Assembly: GCA_028768525.1 (NCBI GenBank) | Contig: CP054837.1 | Location: 3,282,001-3,346,000 of the forward strand | Source: Desulfobacter sp. | GTDB taxonomy: Bacteria > Desulfobacterota > Desulfobacteria > Desulfobacterales > Desulfobacteraceae | Direction: 5' to 3' | DNA length: 64,000 nucleotides | Part shown: positions 35,222 to 44,860 of the stretch, in pieces | Numbering within the stretch: position 1 is the first letter of the stretch | How the letters are laid out: the number at the start of each line of letters is the position of its first letter | The notes under the pieces: model-generated | Databases searched by the model: none | What the model was told of the DNA's origin: nothing | Seen by the model: only the letters and a program-made list of their open reading frames with translations | Position numbers and translations under genes: made by a program

Positions 35222-35225
35222 AATT

Positions 35226-38200
35226 CTATTGGAGATCGGACTCCGCAGGCCCCATGAAAAATGTCCGGGTCCGGCGGTAGCCCTTGGCCAGCCCTGTTTT
35301 CACCGATTCAATCAGGGCGTAGAGGGTGGGGACCACCACCAGGGTGAGGATGGTGGCGATGAGCAGGCCGAAGATGACCACGATGGCCATGGACCGCCAC
35401 CACTGGCTGGATTCCGAGGTCCATGACATGGCCATGACATGGAAGTCGTAGGAGACCCCGGTGACCATGGGCAGCAGCCCTAAAATAGTGGTGACGGCGG
35501 TGAGCAGCACCGGACGCAGCCGGGTGGCTCCGGCGGAGATCACTGCATCCTCCACCCCCATCCCCGCATCCCGCAGCTTATTGGTATAGTCGATGAGGAC
35601 GATGGCGTTGTTGACCACCACCCCGGCCAGGGAAATGATGCCCACCCCGGTCATGATCACTCCGAAGGGGGAGTCGATGACGGCCAGGCCCCAGAAGGCC
35701 CCGCCCAGGGAGAGGATCACCGAGGTCAGGATGATGCCCGGCTGGACCACGGAGTTGAAGAGGGTGACCAGGATGAGGAAGATCAAAAACAGGGCGATGA
35801 CAAAGGCCTTGGAGAGGAATTTCTGGGCTTCCTGCTGTTCCTCGTCCTCCCCGGTGAACTTGTACCGGTATCCCGGGGGCAGGTCCAGTTCCTTCATCAA
35901 CTCCATGACCTGGAGGCGGGCCACGGCGCCGGAGGTCTTTGTCTCATCCACATTGGCCTGGACCGTGACCACCCGCTCGTGGTTTTTCCGGACAATATCC
36001 CCCAGGGTCCCCTTGTACTCAATGGCGGCCAGGGTGGTGAGCGGAACGATCTCCCCGGTGGGGGCCGGGATCATGAGCTTGTGGAGGATATCCGCCACCT
36101 TGCGGTCGGATTCGGCCAGGGTGACGGTGATGTCGTAGTCCTCGTCCCCCTCGTAATAGGTGGAGACATCCAGGCCGTTGTATGCAGTTTTCAGGGCCGA
36201 GCCGATGGCCGAGGTGGTCAGGCCGAACAGCGCCGCCCGCTGCCGGTCGATTTTTACCTGGACCGAGGGCAGCCCGCCCTGGTAGTCGTCCCGGATATCC
36301 TTGACATGGGGGACGCTGCCCACGATCTGCTTGATCTGTTCGGCCAGCCGGGCCAGCACTGTGAAGCTTTCCCCGGAGATTTCAATATTGACGGGGGGAC
36401 CGGTGGGCGGGCCCTCCTTGAGTTCGTCCACGGTGATCTTCACACCCGGAATCTCGGCCACCCGCCTGCGGATCTCCTCCAGGTCCGCCTTGGTGGGGCT
36501 GGTCCTCTCTTCAAAATCGATGAACTGGATCCCGATGTGGTTGGGCAGGTTCTGGTCGAATACCGAGGCCCCGGCGTTCTGGACGGTCCGGGTGAAGATA
36601 TGCTCGATATTGTTGATATCCGAGGGGGCCATGAAGACAGAGCCGTCGGCGCGTTCATGTTCCTGGAGGACCATGGCCTCCCGGTAGTCCCCATGGGGAA
36701 GGCCGGCAATGGCCTGTTCCACTTGTTTTACGGTCCTGTCGATATATTCCAGGTCCGCCCCTTCGGGTACGTCGATGTTCACATAGGCGGACCGGGGATC
36801 GATGGCGGGAAAGAATTCCACCGGCTTTTCAATGCCGATGCGCAGCATCCAGACCTGCCATAACAATACCAGGACGGCAAAGGAGGCCAGGAGCACGGTA
36901 AACTTGTGCTTCAGGGACTGGACCAGGATGAGTTCATAGGTTTTCAGGAAAAATCCCCGTATTTCAATGGGCTGTTCTCCCTTGGATTCGATTTCTTCCG
37001 CCGAAAGCCGGGGCCGGTCTCCGCTGACCTTCATGAAAAAGGCGCACATGGCCGGGTTGATGACCAGGGCCACGAAGAGGGATGAGCTGAGGGTCACGAT
37101 GAGGGTGACGGGCAGGTAGGACATGAATTCCCCCATGATGCCGGGCCAGAAGATCATGGGGAAAAAGGCGGCCAGGGTGGTGAGAGTGGAGCCGATCACC
37201 GGCCAGGCCACTTCGCCGGTGGCCCGCATGGCCGCCTCCAGCCGGGGCACCCCCTGCTGCATGTAGCGGAAGATGTTTTCTATGATGACGATGGCATTGT
37301 CCACCAGCATGCCCAGGGCCAGGGTCAGGGAGAAGAGGACCACCATGTTCAGGGTGATCCCCAGGGCCTGGAGCACGGCAAAGGAGAGGAACATGGAAAA
37401 GGGGATGGCCAGCCCCACCAGAAAGGCATTGCGGACGCCCAGGGCCACAAAGAGAACCACCACCACCAGGATGAGCCCGGAAATGATATTGTTCTCCAGG
37501 TCCGCCACCATGGCCCGGATCTCCTTGGACTGGTTCATGAGCTTGGTGATGGTGGTGCCCCTGGGAAAGTGCCCGGAGGCCTCCTGGACAATGGCATCGA
37601 TCTTGTCGGAAATGAAGATGATGTTTTCCCCCACCCGTTTTTTAACCGAGATATTGATGGCATTCACCCCGTTGAGCCGGGACCGTGAGGTTTCCTCTTT
37701 TATCCCGTCCAGTACGCGGGCCACATCCTTGAGATAGATGGGCCGTCCGTCGTGGGTAGCCACCACCAGGGAGAGAATCTCTTCGGGGGTATCGAATTCC
37801 CCGGGCACCTTGAGCTGGTACCGGCCGTCCCCCAGGGTGATGGCCCCGCCCGAGGTGTTCTGGTTTTCCCTGGCCACGGCGCTTTGCAGGGCGGTGATGG
37901 GAATCCGGTAATAGGCCAGCTTGTCCGTGTCCACCTCCACCCGGATCTCCCGCTCCTGTCCGCCGGTGATCTCCACCTCAAGGACACCGGGCACAGCCTC
38001 GATATCGTCCTTAAGGTCGTCGGCGATTTTTTTGAGGAGCTTGGGGCCGGCGTCCCCGGCCAGGGAATAGACCACGATGGGCATTTCCGAGAAATTCACC
38101 TCAAATACCGAAGGGTCGTTTTCCAGGTCCGTGGGCAGGTCGTTCTTGGCCTCGTCCACCTTGTCCTTGACCTTTGTGAGCACCTCGTCAATGTCGGTTC

Positions 38201-38492
38201 CCGGCAGAAATTCAATATTGATCTGGGAGAGCCCCTGGGAGGAGACAGAGGAGATGTTTTTCACCTTGTCCAGGCCCTTGAGCTTTTTTTCGATTTTGAT
38301 GGTGATGGCGGTTTCGATGTCCGAAGCGGAGACCCCACGGTAATCGGTCTGGACAAATACATAGGGGATGGTGATGTCCGGCGAGCTTTCCCGGGGCAGC
38401 ACCTTATAGGCGTAGAGCCCGATGACCACAATGATCACCACCAGCACCAGCACGGAAATCCGGTTTTTGACCGCGGTATCGGAGAGGATCAT
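35226..38492 (-). CDS. RND-family efflux permease (AcrB-like)
   Basis: A 1088-residue resistance-nodulation-division transporter with the two-fold layout of six spans plus porter loops. It starts ILSDTAVKNRISVLVLVVII, shows the conserved PRESSPDITIPYVFV, and in TM4 reads LGMLVDNAIVIIENI. The proton-relay pair of AcrB (DD) is DN here, as in many members of this branch. The second half ends GVVVNNAIVLIDYTNKLRDA, then TSESSQWWRSMAIVVIFGL. The adaptor gene overlaps its start by 4 nt. No outer-membrane TolC gene is adjacent. Substrate unknown. Confidence 0.95.
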   Translation of the reverse strand: MILSDTAVKNRISVLVLVVIIVVIGLYAYKVLPRESSPDITIPYVFVQTDYRGVSASDIETAITIKIEKKLKGLDKVKNISSVSSQGLSQINIEFLPGTDIDEVLTKVKDKVDEAKNDLPTDLENDPSVFEVNFSEMPIVVYSLAGDAGPKLLKKIADDLKDDIEAVPGVLEVEITGGQEREIRVEVDTDKLAYYRIPITALQSAVARENQNTSGGAITLGDGRYQLKVPGEFDTPEEILSLVVATHDGRPIYLKDVARVLDGIKEETSRSRLNGVNAINISVKKRVGENIIFISDKIDAIVQEASGHFPRGTTITKLMNQSKEIRAMVADLENNIISGLILVVVVLFVALGVRNAFLVGLAIPFSMFLSFAVLQALGITLNMVVLFSLTLALGMLVDNAIVIIENIFRYMQQGVPRLEAAMRATGEVAWPVIGSTLTTLAAFFPMIFWPGIMGEFMSYLPVTLIVTLSSSLFVALVINPAMCAFFMKVSGDRPRLSAEEIESKGEQPIEIRGFFLKTYELILVQSLKHKFTVLLASFAVLVLLWQVWMLRIGIEKPVEFFPAIDPRSAYVNIDVPEGADLEYIDRTVKQVEQAIAGLPHGDYREAMVLQEHERADGSVFMAPSDINNIEHIFTRTVQNAGASVFDQNLPNHIGIQFIDFEERTSPTKADLEEIRRRVAEIPGVKITVDELKEGPPTGPPVNIEISGESFTVLARLAEQIKQIVGSVPHVKDIRDDYQGGLPSVQVKIDRQRAALFGLTTSAIGSALKTAYNGLDVSTYYEGDEDYDITVTLAESDRKVADILHKLMIPAPTGEIVPLTTLAAIEYKGTLGDIVRKNHERVVTVQANVDETKTSGAVARLQVMELMKELDLPPGYRYKFTGEDEEQQEAQKFLSKAFVIALFLIFLILVTLFNSVVQPGIILTSVILSLGGAFWGLAVIDSPFGVIMTGVGIISLAGVVVNNAIVLIDYTNKLRDAGMGVEDAVISAGATRLRPVLLTAVTTILGLLPMVTGVSYDFHVMAMSWTSESSQWWRSMAIVVIFGLLIATILTLVVVPTLYALIESVKTGLAKGYRRTRTFFMGPAESDLQ

Positions 38493-39652
38493 TGGACCAG
38501 TTCCTCCATCTGCTTAACGGTGCGGGTGACATTGACCTTTTCCCCGTCTTCGATGAGGCGGTGTCCCACCACCACCACATGGTCTCCCGGGGCAAGGCCC
38601 CGGGCCGCCAAAATCCGCCAGCCGTCCTGGAATCCCGTGGCCACCGGGCGAAAGGAGACCCGGCCTTCCGATTCTACAAAGACCCCGGTCTTTTTTTCCC
38701 GGGTCACCAGGGAATAGATGGGCACGGCCAGGCCGTTGTCGGCCCGGTTTTTTACGATATCCACCCGGGCGAACATATCCGGAAGGATCTCCAGTTCCGG
38801 ATTCTCCACCCGGATTTCAAGGTTGTAGAGCCGGGCCAGGGAATCCGTTGTTTTGTACAGGTAGTTATAGGTGCCGGTGACCGCCTTCCCCCCCAGGGCG
38901 TCGAAGCGCATTTCAAAGGTTTTGAGTTTTCGCACGGCGGCCACGTCGGATTCGGGGATGCCCACTTCCACCTTGAGCCGGTCCATGTCCAGAATCACGG
39001 CCACGGGCTTGCCCGCATCCAGAAAATCCCCGTATTCCACATGGACCCGGTCCACCACCCCGGCCATGGGGGAACGGATGGTACACCGTTCCATGTTCAG
39101 CTTGGCCAGGTCCATGGCCGCCCGGGTGGTTTTGACCCGGGCCTCGGCGTCGTCCAGCTGGGACTGGGTGATGAACTGCTTTTTGGACAGGGCCTTGAAC
39201 CGTTTCTGGTTGGTCAGGGCGGTTTCAAAGGAGGCCAGGGCGGATTCGTAATTGTGGCGGTAATCCCGGGTATCGATGACGGCCAGGACATCCCCCTTGG
39301 CCACCCGGGCCCCTTCTTCCACCCGTTTGTCCACGATTTTGCCCTTGACTTCGGACATCACCGTCAGGGAAATCCACGGCCTGGCCACCCCGGGCAGGCT
39401 GATTTTTTCCACCACCGGCCCGGGAAGCATTTCCATTGTCACCACATTGGTCGGGGTCCGTTCCGTCCTGGCCCGGGAGGCCTGCTTTTCAGCCAGTTCC
39501 GCCTTCTGGGCATTGATTCTGTTCATCAGGGGCAGAATCACAAGGGCGATAACCAGCAGCACAATGAAAAAAGGCATGCTTCTCCAGATGAATCTGAGCA
39601 GGCGGCGCAGGGGGGGGGTTTTTTGCTTGACGGTTGTATTTGGGGTATCCAT
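38489..39652 (-). CDS. RND efflux periplasmic adaptor (MFP)
   Basis: A 387-residue membrane-fusion protein. An N-terminal anchor span (FFIVLLVIALVILPLM) is followed by a short coiled coil, the lipoyl-like half (SLTVMSEVKGKIVDKRVEEG, VLAVIDTRDYRHNYESALAS), an alpha hairpin, the second lipoyl half (CTIRSPMAGVVDRVHVEYGD) and beta-barrel/MP domains (VEVGIPESDVAAVRKLKTFE). It links the permease to an outer-membrane channel encoded elsewhere. It is the first gene of the pump operon; the 156-nt gap upstream should hold its promoter. Confidence 0.93.
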   Translation of the reverse strand: MDTPNTTVKQKTPPLRRLLRFIWRSMPFFIVLLVIALVILPLMNRINAQKAELAEKQASRARTERTPTNVVTMEMLPGPVVEKISLPGVARPWISLTVMSEVKGKIVDKRVEEGARVAKGDVLAVIDTRDYRHNYESALASFETALTNQKRFKALSKKQFITQSQLDDAEARVKTTRAAMDLAKLNMERCTIRSPMAGVVDRVHVEYGDFLDAGKPVAVILDMDRLKVEVGIPESDVAAVRKLKTFEMRFDALGGKAVTGTYNYLYKTTDSLARLYNLEIRVENPELEILPDMFARVDIVKNRADNGLAVPIYSLVTREKKTGVFVESEGRVSFRPVATGFQDGWRILAARGLAPGDHVVVVGHRLIEDGEKVNVTRTVKQMEELVQ

Positions 39653-39808
39653 GGAAAATCCTCTTATAAAATCAATCGAACGAATGTAACAGTCTAATAT
39701 CAGGTGGCTTTCCTGACATATTCATGTCACCGGGCAATTTTATGAAATTCGATCCTATAACAGGATAATTTTTATGTATAGGGATAAAATGTTAAAAAGT
39801 GTCCTGCG

Positions 39809-40912
39809 CTAATTGAGATGAAATTCCTTGATCATGATCAGTTCCACAATGCGTTGGGCGGCACGGCCGTCCCAGAATTCGGGGCGGGTACCCTGTTTCC
39901 ATCTGCCGGCTAGAATTTGATCCAGGCAGTTCATGGCTTTTTCCGGTGAAATGCCCACCAGTTCATTGGTGCCTTTGGAAACAGTGGCGGAACGGTCTGT
40001 GAGATCGCCCAGGGTGAGGCAGGGGATGCCGAGAATGGTGGTTTCTTCCTGCAGGCGGCCTGAATCCGTGATGACCAGGCGGGCATCTTTCCATAGGTCT
40101 AAGAAGGCCATATGGGATAGGCCCGGCAGAAAAAAAAGTTCAGATGCCGGGCGGATGCCAAAGGCGTCAAGTTTTTTCTGGATACCCGGCATAATTGGCA
40201 CCGCCAGAGGGATTCGTTTTGCAATACAGCCCAGAATATCCATTATGCAGGAGAGTCTGGCCGGATCATCCGTGAGGGATCGGCTGGCCACGGCGGCCAC
40301 GGCGTATTCCTTATGTTTTGATTTAAACCGGGTGCTGCTGAATTTTTTACGGGGCAGGCTGTCAAGCCTCCCCAGCCGGTAATAGAGACTGTCCACAAGA
40401 ACATTCCCCACAAAATGTATGGCCCCTCCCGGCTTTCCCTCTTTTTTCAGATTGACCATGGCCTGGGACTCGGTTACGAAAAAAATATCGGTCACCGTAT
40501 CAATGACCAAGCGGTTGATTTCCCCTGGGGCGTTTTTATCATGGCAGCGCATGCCGGCTTCGGTATGTGCCACACGTATTCCCTGTTTTGCTGCGGTAAG
40601 CGCCGAAGCCAGCGCCGCATCGCCGTCGCCGGCGACAAATACAAGGGCGGGACGAAGTCTTCGGTAAAGGTTTTCAAATACTCCCATGGTGTCTGACAGG
40701 TGATGGGCGCAGGGCAGATCTTGGGCATTGAGAATAAAATCCGGTTCGCCCATGCCCATTTCGTCAAACAGAGGACGGCCGATATAGCTGTCATCATATC
40801 GGCCGGTGTATACGATTTTGCAGGAGAGTCCGGAACAGGCGTTAAAGGCCCTTGCAAGGGGGGCCAATAGTATAAAATCGGATCCTGTCCCGGAAAGAAG
40901 CACCGTGGTCAT
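39809..40912 (-). CDS. UDP-N-acetylglucosamine 2-epimerase-like protein (WecB family)
   Basis: A 367-residue GT-B-fold protein. The family line is present as VAHTEAGMRCHDKNAPGEIN followed by RLVIDTVTDIFFVTE, with the late sugar-nucleotide site ITDSGRLQEETTILGIPCLT. True epimerases make UDP-ManNAc for surface polysaccharide. Some usual residues are altered (HTEAG for HVEAG; no clear GTRPE start), so specificity is open. It follows the PrsT-like TPR gene by 15 nt with a GGAGG site. The pairing is typical of exopolysaccharide/exosortase loci. Confidence 0.8.
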   Translation of the reverse strand: MTTVLLSGTGSDFILLAPLARAFNACSGLSCKIVYTGRYDDSYIGRPLFDEMGMGEPDFILNAQDLPCAHHLSDTMGVFENLYRRLRPALVFVAGDGDAALASALTAAKQGIRVAHTEAGMRCHDKNAPGEINRLVIDTVTDIFFVTESQAMVNLKKEGKPGGAIHFVGNVLVDSLYYRLGRLDSLPRKKFSSTRFKSKHKEYAVAAVASRSLTDDPARLSCIMDILGCIAKRIPLAVPIMPGIQKKLDAFGIRPASELFFLPGLSHMAFLDLWKDARLVITDSGRLQEETTILGIPCLTLGDLTDRSATVSKGTNELVGISPEKAMNCLDQILAGRWKQGTRPEFWDGRAAQRIVELIMIKEFHLN

Positions 40913-40927
40913 ATTCCGGCCTCCGGA

Positions 40928-43345
40928 TCAGCTTGCCTGGGTATCAATGTCTTTCAGCCGGCTTTCCGCCTGGCCTGCCCCGGGAAAATTTTTCCCCGAT
41001 GCCAGGCTTTTTTCCAGGTGGCTTCTGGCCTCAAGTTCGTGTCCCAGGCGGTCAAGGATCATGCCCATATGGTAATTGAGGATGGGGCTGTCCGGCATCT
41101 GTTCCAGGGCTTGGGCCACATTATTCCTGGCCTGTTCCGTTTCCCCGAGTTTATATTGAATCCATCCCAGGGTATCCAGAACCACGCCGGATCCGGGGTT
41201 GAGGGCCAGGGCCTTTTGGGCGTACTCCATGGCTTTGCCCAGTTTTTTCGGGTCATGGGTCAGTTCGCTCTGGGTGAAGGCAAAGTTGTTGGCCGCGGCC
41301 CAGAGCCGTGGATTGTTTTCAAAGGCCTGTTCATAGGTTCGGGCCGCAGCGGCATAGTTTTTATCCCGGGTGTAGATACTGCCCAATACCATCCAGGCCC
41401 CCATATTTTTGGGGTTTTTAGTCAAAGCGGCCTTAAATCGTTTCACCGCGGCCTCTTTTTCTCCCCGGGCCAGGTATACCCGGGCCATATTGTCGTAGGG
41501 GGTATCCCACAGGGGCTTGTACGCCGCAGCCTTTTCATAGGCAGCCATGGCCTGGTCTGACTTTTTTCCGGTAAGCAGCACATTGCCCAGCAGGTTCCAG
41601 GTAAATGCTTCCTTGGGGGCTTTCTCCAGGCGTTCCCGGCAAAGCGATTCCGCTAGATCCGGTTTTTTCAGGGCCATATAGCCCCTGACCATGTTGGCGA
41701 CAATGAGTGCGGCATTGGGATTTTCGGCATAGCCGATCTTCAGTTCATCCATGGCTTCTTTGGTTTTTTTCTGGGCTCCGAGGACGGAGGCCGCTTTAAG
41801 ATAAGCCATTGCGTTGGCGGGGGCTTTCTCCCTTGCCTTCCGATATTGAACAAGGGCCTTGTCGAAATCCCGGGAGGCCGTATAGAAATCTCCCAAGGCA
41901 ATCCTGGGGCCTGGGGTCTCTGGTTGGTTTTCAATGGCTTGTTTCAGGTTGGCTTCGGTTGCCGGATAATCTTTTTTTATAATGTTCAGGCGGGCAAGGG
42001 CGTTCAGGAGTTCATTCTCCCTTGGCATGGCCTTGTGGGCGGCCTTGAGGACTTCCATGGCCAGGTCGGGCTCCCTGCAGATCATGTGTGCCGAGGCAAG
42101 GTTCAGATGGGCTTTCACCGAAGATGGGCGTTTTTCCACGACGGTCCGGAATTCGGATACGGCATTGAGTCCGTTTTTTTTGCCCAGGTGAATCCGGCCT
42201 TTGATAAAATGGGCATCCACGTTTTTGGGATCCTCTTTGAGGACCTGCTCAATCAAGGTTTCGCCCTGGTCCGGCCGTGAGGTGGTCAACAATAGTCTGG
42301 CCAGGGCCACCTTTGTTTTAATGATTTGGGGGTGGGCCGGATCAGGGTTCAGTTTCAGGGCGTTTCTCAGGCCGCCTTCAGCCTTTTTTATTTGCCTTGT
42401 GCCCGCATGGATATCTGCCAGGGCGAGCCGGAAGTCGAAATTTTCCGGATCAAGGGCAATCCCGTTTTCCAGCAGTTTGACGGCCTGCCCAGGTTTCCGG
42501 GCGGAAATCCAGAATCGGGCGATGGCAAGCCGGGTTTCCGGGTTTTCCTTGCTCCTTTCCAGTGCCTCATCCAGCACTTCCTGGAGCCTATCGGTTTTCT
42601 GCCGGGCCAGGAGGACCTTGGCCAGGCTGATACGATACCTGAGGGTGTCCGGTTTCAATGTGATCACCCGCTCAAACCCTTCAATAACCCGCCCCCAGTC
42701 TTTTTTGCCTGCATCTCTTTGCACGGCCAAAAGAATAAGATCGACGTTGTCCGGATATTTTTCCAGGCCTTCCTTCAGGTATGTATCCCTTTTTCCGGCA
42801 TTTTTCTGCCGCTTGGCCGAGGTGGCCAGCAGCATATAAAGATCCGGGCTCAGGCGGCCTGAATGATACAAGGTGTTGAGGAGCTCATCCCCTTGGGCAA
42901 ATTCTTTTTTCATATAGTGGGCGGATACCTTTAGCAGATTTCCGTCCAGGTGTTCCGGATCTGCCGCCAGAACGGCTTCTGCCTGGGCCATGGCCCTGTC
43001 CGAGGCCCTGCCGGCCAGCAGCATTTTCCCCAGTTCAATCCGGGTTGAAAGGTCGTTCGGTGCCAGTTCAACGGCTTTGCTAAATGAGGCGTAGGCCTTT
43101 TTGAACTGCTTGAGTTTAAGCTGGGTCTTTCCCAGGGCGGCATAGCCTTTGGCAAATTTCGGATCAATCTGCAGGACGTTCCGGTATTCCAGGCGGGCCC
43201 TTGAATAGTCCCTCTGGCTGAACAGCCTGTCCCCTTTATCCATGAACTTGAGTTTTTTATCTTCCGGGCTGGCGCAGCCGAGGACCTGGGCCAGCAGGAC
43301 CAGGATCACTAAACCGGCCAGGGCTTTTGCTGTTGCGGATTTCAT
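40928..43345 (-). CDS. prsT: PEP-CTERM-system TPR-repeat lipoprotein (PrsT-like)
   Basis: An 805-residue lipoprotein. The signal ends in a lipobox (LVILVLLAQVLGCAS), and the rest is a near-continuous array of tetratricopeptide repeats (first units RLFSQRDYSRARLEYRNVLQ and AYASFSKAVELAPNDLSTRI). Length and layout fit the PrsT type that accompanies exosortase and exopolysaccharide systems. I chose the ATG at 43345 with its AAGGAGG site; the longer upstream frame is not plausible coding. It is co-transcribed with the epimerase. The neighbouring VPLPA-CTERM genes support a role in export or assembly of surface material. Confidence 0.85.
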   Translation of the reverse strand: MKSATAKALAGLVILVLLAQVLGCASPEDKKLKFMDKGDRLFSQRDYSRARLEYRNVLQIDPKFAKGYAALGKTQLKLKQFKKAYASFSKAVELAPNDLSTRIELGKMLLAGRASDRAMAQAEAVLAADPEHLDGNLLKVSAHYMKKEFAQGDELLNTLYHSGRLSPDLYMLLATSAKRQKNAGKRDTYLKEGLEKYPDNVDLILLAVQRDAGKKDWGRVIEGFERVITLKPDTLRYRISLAKVLLARQKTDRLQEVLDEALERSKENPETRLAIARFWISARKPGQAVKLLENGIALDPENFDFRLALADIHAGTRQIKKAEGGLRNALKLNPDPAHPQIIKTKVALARLLLTTSRPDQGETLIEQVLKEDPKNVDAHFIKGRIHLGKKNGLNAVSEFRTVVEKRPSSVKAHLNLASAHMICREPDLAMEVLKAAHKAMPRENELLNALARLNIIKKDYPATEANLKQAIENQPETPGPRIALGDFYTASRDFDKALVQYRKAREKAPANAMAYLKAASVLGAQKKTKEAMDELKIGYAENPNAALIVANMVRGYMALKKPDLAESLCRERLEKAPKEAFTWNLLGNVLLTGKKSDQAMAAYEKAAAYKPLWDTPYDNMARVYLARGEKEAAVKRFKAALTKNPKNMGAWMVLGSIYTRDKNYAAAARTYEQAFENNPRLWAAANNFAFTQSELTHDPKKLGKAMEYAQKALALNPGSGVVLDTLGWIQYKLGETEQARNNVAQALEQMPDSPILNYHMGMILDRLGHELEARSHLEKSLASGKNFPGAGQAESRLKDIDTQAS

Positions 43346-43476
43346 TATATCCTCCTTGAGTGGCGGCAGACGCCGGGAGAAAAGCCTTATCCACCCTGGC
43401 CGCCCGTTGATTTTGAGCAAAACAGTGGCCTGATAAGACCATTTCGCCTGGGAAAAGGCAAGGTGATAAGCTTGAC

Positions 43477-43504
43477 TTTTTTTGTCTTTTTTTTGACTTT
43501 TTTT
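43477..43504. repeat. Phased T-tracts (bent DNA) upstream of the PrsT-like gene
   Basis: Three T-tracts (7, 8 and 7 nt at 43477-43483, 43487-43494 and 43498-43504) are centred about 10.5 nt apart, i.e. one helical turn. The repeated unit is GACTTTTTTT or GTCTTTTTTTT. Such phasing bends DNA. It lies 130-160 nt upstream of the PrsT-like start, in a plausible promoter region. Confidence 0.6.
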
Positions 43505-43564
43505 GCTGTTGGAAAAGGGCGTTAGGAAAGGGGCGGCCAGGGGGATGCGCCCGGCAGGCAGCGG

Positions 43565-43596
43565 TTCAAAGGCCCGGATTTCACCGGGCCTTTGAA
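43565..43596 (-). terminator. Perfect hairpin after the VPLPA-CTERM gene
   Basis: A 13-bp perfect stem (TTCAAAGGCCCGG / CCGGGCCTTTGAA) with a 6-nt loop begins 24 nt past the stop of the gene ending at 43620. The U-tract is missing, so it may be a processing or stability hairpin, but placement suits a terminator. Confidence 0.6.
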
Positions 43597-43619
43597 ATGT
43601 TTGCTGAAATTGTGCTGAA

Positions 43620-44651
43620 TTAGAATCTAACCGCTTTCCGCCGGATGCCGGCAAGTGCGGCCAGGCCGGTGCCCAGCAGCCATACCGCCGCCGGAACGGG
43701 AACCGGTTTTGCTTCGGCAATACCATTGTTGTAGAAATCCGCCTGGTAAAGGCTGCCGTCTTTGGTGACATCACCTTCCGAATCGATGAAAGAGAACCAG
43801 TGCGACCCAGGACCGATACCGATGTAATCATAGTTGGTGCCGTCGCCTTCGGTGCCGTTCCAGACCGCTGTGAAAGAATATCCGCCATTGCCGTTAAAGA
43901 TCACATTGCCGGCATCGTCCACGTCAACATCATAGGCGCCAAGTTCCAGGTCGGTCAGCTTGGTACCATCGGTATAGTTCAGGTTGCCGGCGCCGGCTGC
44001 ACCGGCGATGTCTGCGGCAGCCCAGCGGTAAAGCCCCCCGCCGTCGTATGATGCATAATAGGCATTGCCGGCCGCATCAAAGGCCAGGCCGGCGGAGTTC
44101 CCGCTCATTTCAACGATTTTATCGTGGTTGTCGGCGCCGGAGGTGTCAAGGCGCCAGATGGAGGTGGGATCTGACCAGTCGGTGCTGTTCAGGCCTGATA
44201 CATAGGCATTGCCGTTGGAAAAATCCATATCAAAGTTGCCGGCCATGGTTGCCATCTGGGTCCAGGTGCCTGTGGCATGGTCCACCTGGTAAATCCGGTC
44301 GTCTACGTTGCCCTCAACTGTAAAGCCCACCCATGAGGAAGTCCCGGTGGGGTCCAGCCTGACAAAGCTGTTATAGCCGGTGTAATTGTCGGGGGTGCCA
44401 AGGTCGGAAATTACTGCCCCGTTGTTTTTATTCATGATTTTTAAAGTGTTGTTTGCCCAGCCGTAAACCGTAGCCCCTGATACATCATAGCCGCCAAAAT
44501 ATTGATTTGAGATTATATCATTTGCGACATAAGTTCCGGCGGTTGCCGCGGAGGTGTCGAAAAAGGCTGAAGAGGCCCCGGCGGTAACGGCCAACCCCAT
44601 GATGACTAAAAATGATGTGATGGCCATAGTGAGTTTTAAAAATCGTTTCAT
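43620..44651 (-). CDS. VPLPA-CTERM (PEP-CTERM-like) surface protein
   Basis: A 343-residue exported protein. It has a signal peptide (LTMAITSFLVIMGLAVTAGA), a beta-rich body with repeated Asn/Gly/Asp loops (GYANNTLKIM-like, DDAGNVIFNGNGGYSFT) and a C-terminal sorting tail PVPVPAAVWLLGTGLAALAG followed by IRRKAVRF. The tail is of the VPLPA type: VPxPxxxWLL motif, a short span and basic residues. Such tails are cut by an exosortase (XrtD class for VPLPA). No exosortase is in the window. The body fold is not recognised. Confidence 0.85.
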   Translation of the reverse strand: MKRFLKLTMAITSFLVIMGLAVTAGASSAFFDTSAATAGTYVANDIISNQYFGGYDVSGATVYGWANNTLKIMNKNNGAVISDLGTPDNYTGYNSFVRLDPTGTSSWVGFTVEGNVDDRIYQVDHATGTWTQMATMAGNFDMDFSNGNAYVSGLNSTDWSDPTSIWRLDTSGADNHDKIVEMSGNSAGLAFDAAGNAYYASYDGGGLYRWAAADIAGAAGAGNLNYTDGTKLTDLELGAYDVDVDDAGNVIFNGNGGYSFTAVWNGTEGDGTNYDYIGIGPGSHWFSFIDSEGDVTKDGSLYQADFYNNGIAEAKPVPVPAAVWLLGTGLAALAGIRRKAVRF

Positions 44652-44734
44652 TTATTCACCTTTTAAATTTAAGATTGTCAGTTAATCGTTAATACGATGT
44701 TGTATTTTTGATGATGACGCTATTTAAAGGAACC

Positions 44735-44860
44735 TTACCTCCTTTCTCGGATTCGTCCGGCCAGGGCCGCCAGGCCCCATGCCAGAAGCCGACAGGATCC
44801 GGGCACCGGTACCGGCGTGATCTCCATGACGTTGATGCCCATGGCGGTTTTTCCCTTGGC
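44735..44860 (-). pseudogene. Orphan VPLPA-CTERM sorting tail in frame after an amber stop
   Basis: Immediately after the TAG (44861-44863) that ends the next gene, the same frame continues for 42 codons: KGKTAMGINVMEITPVPVPG, then SCRLLAWGLAALAGRIRERR and TAA. This is a second, slightly degraded sorting tail (usual W replaced by R in SCRLL). It looks like the 3' end of a lost gene left by recombination between similar tails, or a read-through extension. No independent start or ribosome site is convincing. Confidence 0.6.

Noticed and set aside
37290..37330. Loss of the second proton-relay Asp (DN for DD) in the RND permease
   Set aside because: VDNAIV is common in this branch of RND permeases, so it does not by itself imply inactivity.
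38492..39697. Long open frame antisense to the RND adaptor (about 400 codons)
   Set aside because: Shadow of a high-GC gene: the product is rich in Gly, His and Phe with no recognisable domain, while the opposite strand encodes a clear membrane-fusion protein.
39653..39808. TetR-type regulator or operator next to the RND genes
   Set aside because: No regulator gene is adjacent and no convincing palindrome was found in the gap.
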